Of a DNA stretch of 64,000 bases, positions 25,701-36,010 are shown piece after piece. Source of the DNA: Oxytricha trifallax (Eukaryota > Ciliophora > Spirotrichea > Sporadotrichida > Oxytrichidae); NCBI GenBank assembly GCA_000711775.1, contig ARYC01002480.1:1-64000 (forward strand), given 5' to 3'. Both the position numbers and the translations under genes were made by a program. Below the pieces are notes generated by a model. The model was not told the origin of the DNA. It searched no databases and saw nothing but the letters and a program-made list of their open reading frames with translations. Every line of letters begins with the position of its first letter. Within the stretch, counting starts at the first letter, position 1.

Positions 25701-28700
25701 CTAATTATAAACATTATCCTAATTTATTTTTAAAAATTGAATTTTATGAAAGGATTTAGGGTTTTTATTTTACCTTGAAGACTGTCATCCAAAGTCTCAC
25801 TCCACATCTTGTCAGCAGCCATTACGAAATCGCAATCCTCACTAGCTTCTATACGCCCACGAGTGTACTCTGATATCCACTAAGGAATTTTCAATCTGCT
25901 GTCCAAGTATGATGACATACTCTGAGGCACCTAAGCAATCAGCTCAGGATAGATACTTAGCTTATATAAACATAAATTTAAGATATGTAACGACAATGAG
26001 TATTTAGTTTAAGCTTTATGAGAAATTATATATTTTTGTTAAAACCGAGATACCGTTCCCCATACTCCTCACCCTAAATCGAGACACTTATCCCACCATC
26101 TATAATTTTCTACATCATATGATAGATTTTAACTTTTAGTTCTTATCATTCATGATATTCTAGATTATATATTACAAGTATTAAATCTCAAATATTTATT
26201 TTAGTATTTATATTACCTAGAAAATTAATTAGGAATAAGTAAATTAAGGACGATAGCTAATTATTTAGGGTAAGAAGAGTTGAATTGATTTTAAATGAGA
26301 GGGTATTGGTTGTTTTAATGCGGAGAGATATCTATGTATGAACATATTAAAATTATGTTTTTAAATATTAAATTCGTAAACTTAGAATGAATCTAGAATG
26401 ATGATCGAAATCAGTGACCATCAAAGCTTATACAAATCTATCTGTAACTCTGGTGTTATTAGTATCTACAGACTCATGAAGTGGTGTTCTACTCTCTAAA
26501 TCAGGTAAGAAATAAACAAAATTAACTTTATTTGGTGGCCCCCCCCCCTATAGTTCTGAATTCCTTTTTTTATTGCATGTCTTTGAGAGTCATCCTTCAA
26601 ATTTTGCTTGCTAAATTTAAATAATTATAGAAATAGTTTGATATGTTTTATAAATTATTACATAAATAAACATCAGTTAGAGCAATTTCTTCTTGCATCT
26701 CCTCCTCAATATTTTCATTATTGACATACTTAATATAAGCGTCTAAAACCTCGAAGTCCTATCCAATTAAGTGATAGATATTTTTATTCTGTGGAAGCAC
26801 TGTGTAACTCAATTCACTAACGAAAATATCTTAATATAAAACATTAGTGGGAAAATTATAAATCCTTTTTCAAGAAATAATACGAATAAAGGAGTGAGGT
26901 CTTTTAGTTAAATTCTCTTGTCTGTTAATTGGTTCATTACTTTCCAATTTAAATAGTTGAAAGTTAGTTGCTGGCGGTAGTTGTTTATAATGAAATGAGT
27001 GAACAAGCTTATAATAGTAAAAATATATAATAATAAAAGTTCTTAAATAAATATATTTAATGACACAAGATTAATTAAATTTTTGTACGTTCTTATCTTT
27101 GAGGAATCTAGAGATATCGTACTTTTTCAAGTCATTTTTATTCGTTTTATACACATCTAAGTGCAAATATCTTTTCAAAATGTCTCCTCTAAATTTCAGT
27201 ATATCTTCTGATTCCATAAATTTATTAAATTAATTGGAAAAATAAAATTGAATTAATATTTTTATACCATTTAAGAAGCCTGATTAGGGTTGAAACTCAA
27301 GGGATCTAACATAAATCTTCTTAAGAAAGATTTCTCATTATAATATATATTTGCTGTTTCCTTTAACTTACAAGAAGCTTAAAATATTATTCATATAATG
27401 TGATTGTTATATTTATAGAGTTTTATGAGTTATTTAACTAATTTATTTGTAAATAAATTCACAAATAATATATAAAAACATCTCTTCCATAAATAAAAAT
27501 AGCTTTTCTCTTTCTTGTGGCTACTTTAAATTTGAATTTGAATAATTTCTCCACTCCTTAAGTGGTCAAGTACACGATGTGCTTGTTATCATGGAAATAA
27601 ATCATAGGGTGCGTTTTCTCAATTTGGAAAAGTAGATGCTTACGGATATCCATCGAGTAAATATTTATGTTTGTCAGTGTAAAATTAAGAACAACTTCTT
27701 AAAAGATTAAATATTTTTGTATTTATAATACGAAAAATTATTTAGAATTGGAATTTTATTATTTAAAAATAATTATTATTGATATGAAATAAATAAAAAT
27801 TATTTAAATTCTTTTGAAGAAGGATCAATGAAGATTCTATGATGGAAATCTGGACTAAAATACAAAGGTTTGCCGATCTTCATCTAAGGTTCGTAAAATG
27901 TGTGCATGATTCTTGGCATTGTAAAGAACAATTTAATACAGCTTTTTTATATAATAAAATCACTCTTAAAACTTTTATCTATTTAATTTAGTAATATCTT
28001 TAACATCTCTGGATAACCATTTGCGCTTATATTGTTTTGAAGCAAGAACAACTTTAATTTTTATTAGTTAAATAATTTTATATTTCAAAAGACCATTTTA
28101 AATTATATGATTTCAATTTCCTATATACTAATATTAACTTTGCACATGTTTCATCCATAACAAGTAAGTAAGGCATGCTTATAAACAAATTCATGCCTGC
28201 CTTTGATTCGAATGCTACTTGGCAGTGCATTACAATTTCATAAGGAGATTGAATCTCAACTAGAGTGTAGACAGTATTAGCTGGATTCTTTTCACTAAAG
28301 ATGAATTGCTCAGTATCTTCCTACTATTGATAAAATATGGATGAAATGTGAAGATCTGATAATAAAAAAATAATCAATAAAAGTAAGGGCAATAAGTATT
28401 AACTCTAATGATTAGTTTCGTTTATAGTGATTTATTAATGTGTTTTAAATTATAACAGTTTGTATTATTTAATTATCATTAAAAATGTTCTATCTAAAAT
28501 TTACAATTATAAGTTAATTTACAACCTAATAAAGTCGTAATTCTAAAATTTTTTCAAATTACAATTTTATTGTTTAAGAAAATCCTGTATACAAAGGAAA
28601 CATGAAGTAAAATAACTAATTTTAAAAATATATGATATGAATAAAATTTTTTCTCAATTAAACACAAATGATCAACGTCTTTCTAATTACCCTTATACTT

Positions 28701-31490
28701 GTTGTCTTTGTGTGTTAATTTGCTGTGTGATTATTTTCCAATTTTTCATATTAAAATTTTTGTTAGTGAGATAGACATCTTCTTTCATCGCGATATCGTT
28801 GCAAGTCGCTCTAAGTCGAAAGTCTACAACCTATAGCTCTTGTCTAATCAATTAGGCTTTACATCATCCCCCCCCATAAAATCTTGGATGTGAAGGTTAT
28901 ACTACAATGACTTCGAATCAATATAATTATAGTATGGGTAAAGTACTACCGAAAGAGATGACATGATGAAAGAGGGATGCCTAGCACAAAGATACAGTTG
29001 TCAGCTTAGGCAATTACAATAGTCCCAATACATAAAAAAATACGAAGACAACACAAGGGTTTTGGGGTAAATACAAGTGACCGTGGTGCATTTGCTTTAG
29101 TAAAAAATATTTCCTCATTACATAAATTTATATAAATAAGTAATTTTTGTTTCTCACCTTACATTTGAGAAATTTTCTATTAAATACAGTAAATCTTTAC
29201 ATTGTAAAAGTTCTTAAGTACAGCCAATTTTAATTAAATAAAGCGAAAGAAATATTTAATTTTCTCATCAATTAAATATAAACATGTCGGTGACGACTCC
29301 GACTCCGTCACCATCCTAAGACAAGACCGAAGAAGACAAAACCAATTCATGGGTAGAAAAACAAACAATAAACAAAGACAACCAAAAAGACCCAGAAGAA
29401 ACAGCCAAAGGAAGTGAGTTCCTTTTTAATGATATGCTCTTGGGCTTTAAGCCCTCGATGCGAGTTATTTATTCATTTATTTATATTTAATTTTCAAATT
29501 GTATGTATTTATGATTACTAATTAATAAATTTTGATCTAAATAAAAAAAATTACAATAAATCATAAATAAAATAAACTGAAAAATAGAGCTGGTGAAGTT
29601 GAAATTTATTAATACATATATGAATATTTTTTTAATTTTCACGTTTCAATCATTCTTGCTTTATCAATTTTTATATTTGTTAGATATATGTAATGAAATA
29701 AGATTCATTTAAGGTTAATAATTTATAAATTAATGATGGGGGATTTCCCCTTCTATTATAACCTTTGTACTAATAAAATATTATTTAAATTTTTATTAAT
29801 TTATTTATATTTGTAATCTCAAACTAAATTGAACACACAAATTCTTTGTAACCTTATAAGAGATAAGTTTGGAATGCTTAAACATTTATACTTTAATAAA
29901 ATATTTAAAAGATAACTCAATGTAAAATTAGTTACATTTTTTATAAAGACATAAAGATAAAAGATGATCGCTACATCTCTCTTAATAATATTTTTGAAAA
30001 AGTTTAACATAAAATTTCAATAAATAAACAAGTAATTTAATTTAAATTAGAGTTTTACTAAAAATATTTTAGCAATAAGAAGAATCTTCTTCGTTATCAA
30101 AATCATAGCTATCATTTTAAATTTAATTGTTATTTAAATAAAAAACCACCATAAATTATATAAAAGATTCTTAATCATCAGAATTATTCTTACTTATATG
30201 TTCAGACTTTTTTTTAGTCATTTAGCTTTGCATAGGCAAGTCTTTCTGCTTTTTAAGTAAAAACATATCATTCAAACCCCAAACCACTTCAATAGATATA
30301 TTTAAATTTTACTTTTACTATTTTTAAAAGTTATATTGAGTTGAATAAATTTTTTCAGTCTAATGAATTATTGTAAATTCTTTAATTAGTAATATAATAA
30401 AATTTAATATATTAGGAAATTTATTAAAATAATAATGACTTTTAAATTAAAAGTTGCTTGATTAGGTCAAACCGGTTTCTTAACTTAATAACTTCTTTTT
30501 TATCTATCCATTTCCCTTGTCAATAAAATAGATTTAATAAACTATAAAAAGGGGTTTTGGAGTTTTTATTCCATTCTGTGTGTCTTACTTAATTGTTGAA
30601 ATTATGACCATGTAGTTTGTGATAAGAAATGATTTTCCCTGTGTCTGTGTTCCAAGTGACCAAGATTAAATAATTTAAGTAAAAATCCATTAATTTGATA
30701 AAAAATAATAAAAACTTAAGATATTTGGTCTCTTAAGGGCAATCAATCTGTTATCAATCTATTTCCAGCAAATAAAGTTAGCTTCAAAATCTTATGATGC
30801 CATTAAATCGATTCTATATCTGTCCAAAAGAGGGACCAATGATATTTCAAACGAACTTGTAAAAAGTGCAATACGGTTAGTTGTTATACTATACTCTAGT
30901 TTGGTACAAAATGAGTCATATATTTGATTTAATAACCAAAGGAATTATTATTCAATAAATTTTCTTTTAAAATTATGAAAGAAATGAAACCTATTTATTA
31001 AGAATAAAATGCTCCTCTACAGTTGAAAACTTCACTTGGTTGAGTATCAATATTAAACTCTTTTTACAACTACAATTAAGCAAATCTAAATATGTTGTTT
31101 TTATCTTTATAGTAAACACTCTCCTCGTGAGTCATGAACAATTCCTTGATAGTCTTATTGAAATTTATCATTTACAAGGCATTTTCTTTTTATTTTAGGT
31201 GAAGGACCATGAGATTTCCATCGAGTTGATAGTAAAGTTTATCTTAAAAGAGGAAATATTGAACTTTATCTGATGGGTCATAATCTATGTTTTCCAGTTT
31301 CTAGATTTGATACTTTAAGAGTTAATTTGGGTAGAGACATTATTGGAAAAAGCAAATATAGGTATTAATAAAAAGTGGATTAAACTAGCATCAATTAATA
31401 CTTGCTGTTTGGGATACTGTAAATATTGATATTTCTTTCTTTTTTAGCATAGATTATTAGATAATCACTTCTAGCATTAGGTATATCAAT
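22771..31490 (-). CDS. Gene J: beta-propeller / TRP-like cation channel
   Basis: A very long minus-strand gene. From its 5' side: propeller-type repeats (DYLIIYAKKERNINIYSIPN, RIALFTSSFEISL, LVTWNTDTGKIISYHKLHGH, QELQVVDFRLRATCNDIAMK, PMIYFHDNKHIVYLTT), an ankyrin-like TPLHESVDTNN, then a TRP/polycystin-type channel. Visible channel parts are the pre-S1 helix (FSNKSIQALIEIKWPLV), S1 (FLFYPYLVFLLAFLYYTNF), S3 (SPWNYLDIIPLVLISISM), S4-like (FLYFWRIFRQTSKFISMIVA), a pore loop with SLGDFDTTD and S6 (LNILIAVISDSYARVE). A coiled C-tail ends LLGSLFGAK with TGA 22771-22773. Linking the tail pieces at 22771-23100 and 23550-23800 to the channel is inferred from order. No start codon is seen at the 5' side. 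Confidence 0.82.
25370..25766. mobile_element. TBE: 397-bp TBE relic in gene J
   Basis: The left end at 25370 (CATAACCCAAAACCCC) and a following ttcatgaatttataag match the left end of TBE d (61645 on). The right end is a decayed agggttttt at 25758-25766. Both ends abut ATT (25367-25369 and 25767-25769). No TBE gene remains. Deleting the element with one ATT joins LQGKM to YQPEVLEV in a single frame on the minus strand, inside the N-terminal side of the channel. Confidence 0.88.
26040..26330. mobile_element. Decayed foldback element in an IES of gene J
   Basis: The left side (aaaaccgagataccgttccc, then ctcaccctaaatcgagac) matches the tip of the foldback at 47571-48108 (taaccgagatat, ccctaaaccgagat). 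The right side (ttagggtaagaag ... gagggtattggtt) is a weak reverse complement. It lies between the ankyrin-like MDS and the pre-channel MDS. Arms are much diverged, so this copy is old. Confidence 0.5.
26539..26548. repeat. Solitary C10 run in a gene J IES
   Basis: Ten cytosines in strongly AT-rich DNA, next to the MDS that encodes TPLHESVDTNN. Similar C/G runs mark the tips of the foldback elements, so this may be the remains of one tip. A C8 run at 28868-28875 is comparable. Confidence 0.45.
29284..29460 (+). CDS. Plus-strand N-terminal MDS lying inside gene J
   Basis: ATG 29284 reads MSVTTPTPSPSQDKTEEDK and continues polar/charged to about ETAKG at 29410, where GTGAGT could be a splice donor, then EFLFNDMLLGFKPSM. 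The block is GC-rich against its surroundings and reads poorly on the minus strand. It sits in a 950-bp gap between MDSs of gene J, on the opposite strand. It looks like the first MDS of another gene whose remaining MDSs are not recognised here. Confidence 0.5.
30273..30567. mobile_element. TBE: 295-bp TBE relic in gene J
   Basis: The left end CAAACCCCAAACCAC starts at 30273 and the right end GGGGTTTTGGAGTTTTT stops at 30567. Both are flanked by ATT (30270-30272 and 30568-30570). No TBE coding sequence remains. Keeping one AAT (minus strand) joins the propeller segment ending RHTEWN to DMFLLKKQKDLP in frame, so the insertion splits an Asn codon region exactly as copy b does in gene C. Confidence 0.88.
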
Positions 31491-31559
31491 ATATATATAT
31501 ATATATTACTAAAAGTTATTAGCTTTTAGATTCTGTGCATAAAATATTTTATTGTAATT

Positions 31560-31916
31560 ATGAAAGAGAGTGGTGAGTCAAAGATGATGTCAAGGGATAT
31601 CATGCAAATTATGCTTGACTATCAGAAGTCAATCAAACAAGCTGGGGACGACGATGATGATGACGATGATGAAGAAGAGCAAAGAAGACTCTTAGAGCTG
31701 TAAGAAAGGCAAAAGAAGTTTTGCTACAGATTGACTAAGATGTGCAAGAGAGGAGAAGAGGAAATGGATTTTAATAAATAATCGAATTAGTAAAATTGTT
31801 AAGGATCTGTTGTATTCAATCTCATAGTTTAAAAGTTTAATTGCATTTTATTTGATGAAACTACCTTTACTTAAAAGTTTTACTATAAATTATATGCAAA
31901 TTGGACTTAACAATGA
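31560..31916 (+). CDS. Small acidic ORF upstream of gene B
   Basis: ATG 31560 begins MKESGESKMMSRDIMQIM and continues with eight consecutive Asp, Glu-rich sequence and RQKKFCYRLTKMCKRGEEE before turning AT-rich. Read with TAA/TAG as Gln it reaches TGA 31914-31916, overlapping the ATG of gene B. The first 75 or so codons look real. It could be a separate small gene or an additional 5' MDS of gene B; the sequence does not decide. Confidence 0.5.
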
Positions 31917-33585
31917 GTTTCTTTGGCAGAAAGAAAAGTAGAGGACTTCCTCCTGGAGACGCCGACAAGAAAAAGACTGATACTTTTGCTAATCCAGCAC
32001 TCAACCAAATAAAAAACTTCTTCAATAGAGAGCTTAAGCTTAGCTTCTTTGAAGTGACCAAGTTCTTTATCAGACGCCAGTAAATCTACTTTGAAGGTAA
32101 TTTTATAATAAACAATTAAATAGAATTAGATGCATTCGTACAGATTTATATTTATCTGACTATAAAAGTCAATCATATTTATAAAAAGGTTCAAATGGAG
32201 AACTTAAGAGAGCAAACATTTCTCAAATTAAGAATACTGATGCGATAACTTCCTCGTACAAAATTAACAACCTCCTTGAGGTAGCTATGCTCTAAGACAT
32301 AACCATGCACTGTATTTTATTTATTGCTATCAAAATTTATTTTTTTTAATTCTAAGATTTAAAATTGCACATAAATACCTTCAACGACTTTATAGTAGCA
32401 AACACTACTCTGATCATTAGTCACTCTAAATTACTATCAATCTATGACTTCTTGACTAAATAGTGGACTCACATGCTCCCTAGTGAATAGGGAAATGTAG
32501 ACTAAGGGTTTAGGGGAGGATGCTTACTGGTTTATATATCAATTTATGTAGTTATACAAATTTACATATTTTTGTTTTTACAAATGTATATTCATAAAAA
32601 ATTATTATTTAAGGGAAAATATATACATCTTAAAATAGTGTTCAATGTTTATTACATTATAAGTATGAATAAATTTTAAGAAGATATATTGAAATTGAGG
32701 AACATAGTATAATAATAAACATAAATGCATCGAAAGAATGATTAATTTATAGAGGGAAAAAAGTGCCAGTAATTGATGCAATATTAAGAAGTTAAAAACA
32801 ACATTTGTGAAATAAACATATTAAAAACTATTATATGACAGGAAACTTTCATATATTTTAATTATATAAAAACTTAGGGTGGAAAACTCCCCTCATTAGG
32901 ATCCTAAACTTACTTTGGTTCTCCTGATGATGAGATTGATTAGCTCTTATTGAACTTTATCTTCACTAATAGTTAAAAAAAAAATTTATATTTAGACTTT
33001 TTAGAATAAATAAATAGATAATATTGATTTTACATTCATAAAAAATAGTATCTATGATTGTATCATAATGTATAAGGGCAAGTTTATAAGAAGACTATCA
33101 ATTTGTTTATTTAAATAAACTTTTGTGGAATTAATTTAATATAATTTCTAACCTTTGATTAGTAAATTTAATGTTTTTTAATATGCAGACTGAAGTATTA
33201 TAACCACTTAGATAAAACATTCTTTGAAAAGACTAAGCTCTTTGAGAAGTAGGATGTGCTTTAGATTTAGAGAAACGTAGATACTAGAAATTACAGACAA
33301 TATGGTGACTCAACTATAAGAACGCTTTTCATGATTGAGGATAGAGCACTAATGAACCATTAGATTCATAATTAAAATCTTAAGAGATTTATACTAATGA
33401 GAATAATTATTTATTTAGAAGTACTTATATATTAAAAGATTTGGGTATCTGAAAATGGAAACAGAATTACTAAGTTAGTAGATTAAATACCTATCGATTA
33501 TGAATGGTAACTTATTGATATACCTATGGAAAAATAATTTAACAATCCATTCAAATTCCTTTATAAAATTATGAATTATTCTTGA
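31913..33585 (+). CDS. Gene B: beta-propeller-like protein, seven MDSs
   Basis: ATG 31913 begins MSFFGRKKSRGLPPGDADKK; stop TGA 33583-33585. Six IESs are fully resolved by pointers: AAGGT (32099-32190), TGCAC (32311-32370), AGGAT (32522-32902), AATAGT (32974-33049), AGACT (33097-33191) and AGATT (33367-33441). All joins restore one frame of about 300 residues. Paralogue of gene A: shared LLSIYDFLTKQWTHMLP, YFGSPDDEID, NSIYDC, YKGKFIRRLKYY and WVSENGNRITKLV. A simpler gene than A: no intron seen, shorter N-terminus. Function unknown; the strand/turn pattern suggests propeller blades. Confidence 0.87.
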
Positions 33586-35762
33586 ATATGTCTTAAGTAT
33601 ATACTTAATTTAATTTTAATTTTCATAATTACAAGTAAGTTTTCCGCATCTGCATAGTTAAGTAAGCTGATGCTTCTGAGTCCTTCACTCAAGCCAATTT
33701 CAGCGAATTGTTTCTCAAATTGCAAGTTAGGTTTAAGCTCAAAAGTTTAGCCAGCCCCTGTTGATGAAACATTTTTCTGCAATATCATATTGAACACTAT
33801 GATTTTAATTTGTGATTCAACAACGAAATGAATCTCTTTCTTGAGGTAGCCTTCGTTTGATACACAATGCACGGCTTTGATATCATTCATAAGATCCCCA
33901 GCTTCACAGGTTGAATTTGCTAACACGTCTATGTATTCAACTTGCATTTCAATTGTTTGGCTGGATGGAATCTCCTCTTGAATAGTTTAAGTAATTATAT
34001 TCTAACGCTATTTAACTTACATTTGGTATAACTCTAAAATAATTTTTTTTAGTGTCAATTCTATGAAGTCCAGGAGGACCACCAGGGGATCTGAATTGCA
34101 TCTCTTACTTTTTCTAGTCTTTTTCTTGCATCTTTAAAAGTTTCATGTTTGAAGGGCTCATGGTTAAGATACTTTCAATTTTTAATTAAGCCCAGTAGAT
34201 TTTATCTTAGAAGACTACTAAAAGTTATTTAGGATCCACATAAACTGACACGTCATGTATAATTTTAAATAATGAAATAAACAATCAGCATTTCTTAGTA
34301 ATAGTTTAATAATTATATAAATTTATACTCCGTTTATGTTACTTTCATTAAAAAATGGATGGTTGATCTTTTGGTAAACGTTTTGATAAAAGTTTGTTAC
34401 ATACAGGAATTAAGATTCCTCACTAATACCTTAAAGAGAGTATATGAATCTTTGTTGCGTCAAGAAGAAGTTATTAGGTTTGTCTATAAAACATATTTTT
34501 AATTAAAATAAATCCAAAATGACATTTTTAAATCCTATTTAGGGGCATTTTTTCTTACGAGGATGCATAAAATTTTCTGATTTATCAGTCATAAAAATAT
34601 ATCAATTATTCTTGAACAGATATTGAGCCACTCTTTTATGGATCTCTTGATTTTTTTAATTAAAAATATCAGGCAACGTCAAATTTTGACGTTGTTTTCA
34701 ATGTTGTTTGAGATTATAGTTATGATATTTATGACTTATTGGCTAGTACGATTGTATTGAAACAGTTATTAGTTTTTACTTACTGATTATTACATAACAT
34801 ATATCTGGTAAAATACAACTTAATAATAGAATTATCAAATTATAACTTAAGTTTTAATAAACACAAAATAAAGTAATTATCTATCAATTAAAAATAAATT
34901 CGTTTTTTGTTTAGTTTAGATCAGGTGATACATAATAGATGTAATAATATTTATAAATAAAATAATTTAAATCCATTATTGAATTATAAATGATATCAAT
35001 GTTTTGATGCCATTGATATTTCTCAAATATTATGAGAAGAAATTCAATCTATCGTCTTATGGGGGAAATTATATATATAATAATTTTGTCTACATGAATG
35101 AAGTATTATATAATAGCTTTAATATAAAGTAGTGGAATAAGAACGATAAAATATTAGACTTAATATTAAGATTATTTAGGATTGTCAAACAAATAATAAT
35201 TTCATATAATAAAATAAATCTGATTAATAGAAAGATTTTATAAATTAATTTATATTTAGGTTGGTAAGTATATTAAGATATTGTTTGAAAAACGAATAAT
35301 CTTGATCAGATAACTATTTACTATAATATAGTGCTTACCTTAATGTACAGCCTAGAATATCTTTTGTTTTTTCTGCCACTATTGAATAAGATACTTGCCT
35401 CCGTAGAACTTTTTCAATTTTTCTCCCATGATTTCGAATACGACCACAACGTATTCATCCTCAATTGATGTCACTGGGAGGACATAAGCGTCAATGCACT
35501 TGTAAATTGATTCTATAGTTATTCAAATTTAGAAGTTGAAAAAATTTAAATATGGTTTGGTAGATTGCTTGTAAATTTTGAAATAAAAAGCATGATAAAA
35601 CGACGACTAATTGTCTTATATTTCTAATAACTTACCGAAGACATTAATTTTCTAAGTGATACTATCTAAGAATTGCTCTGGAGTTGAGTAAAGTGGTTCA
35701 TCTTTAATAGGGAGATGCCCCACAGTCGATAATCTTAAGTTTTTGCCAAGATTTTTAAACAT
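33522..35762 (-). CDS. Gene B': unknown conserved protein, paralogue of A'
   Basis: ATG 35762 begins MFKNLGKNLRLSTVGHLP. MDSs then give DAYVLPVTSIEDEYVVVVF, KKFYGGKYLIQQWQKKQK, NNFFFLTQQRFIYSLQGISE, FRSPGGPPGLHRIDTKKNYF and MQVEYIDVLANSTCEAGD, to a C-terminus FAEIGLSEGLRSISLLNY near 33650. A further block HNFIKEFEWIVK at 33522-33580 aligns with the end of A' and lies antisense to the last codons of gene B. The terminal stop could not be placed. The largest IES (about 34490-35340) is roughly 850 bp against about 110 bp at the same junction of A'. No recognised domain. Confidence 0.72.
34674..34694. repeat. Perfect 21-nt hairpin in the large B' IES
   Basis: CAACGTCAAA, one T, then TTTGACGTTG. 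It is the only GC-containing symmetric site in the 850-bp IES. It may be a leftover tip of an inserted element or mere chance. Confidence 0.4.
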
Positions 35763-36010
35763 TTTTGTGTTAGTACAAATTTATCTTTAAAAGCTAAGTT
35801 AAATTAACTATAAAATAGTTTAATGAAAATGAGATATAAAGCAAGTGAATAATCAGAAAAGATATTTCTTTTCAAAATTTTCTTATATATTATTCGATTT
35901 AATTCTTATATAGAGGACTTTAAGAATTATTGAACTATGATAAGTAGTTTATGATTTAAAAGTTTAATTGAAATTAAAACTGAGATTAGATTCTTTAAAA
36001 ATTTATAGTG

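Noticed and set aside
29048-29062. GGGTTTTGGGGT resembling a TBE right end
   Set aside because: It lies in a codon-like propeller block of gene J with no partner end nearby.
31492-31507. (AT)n tract and a similar one near 43660 as elements
   Set aside because: Simple repeats expected in DNA this AT-rich; no flanking structure.
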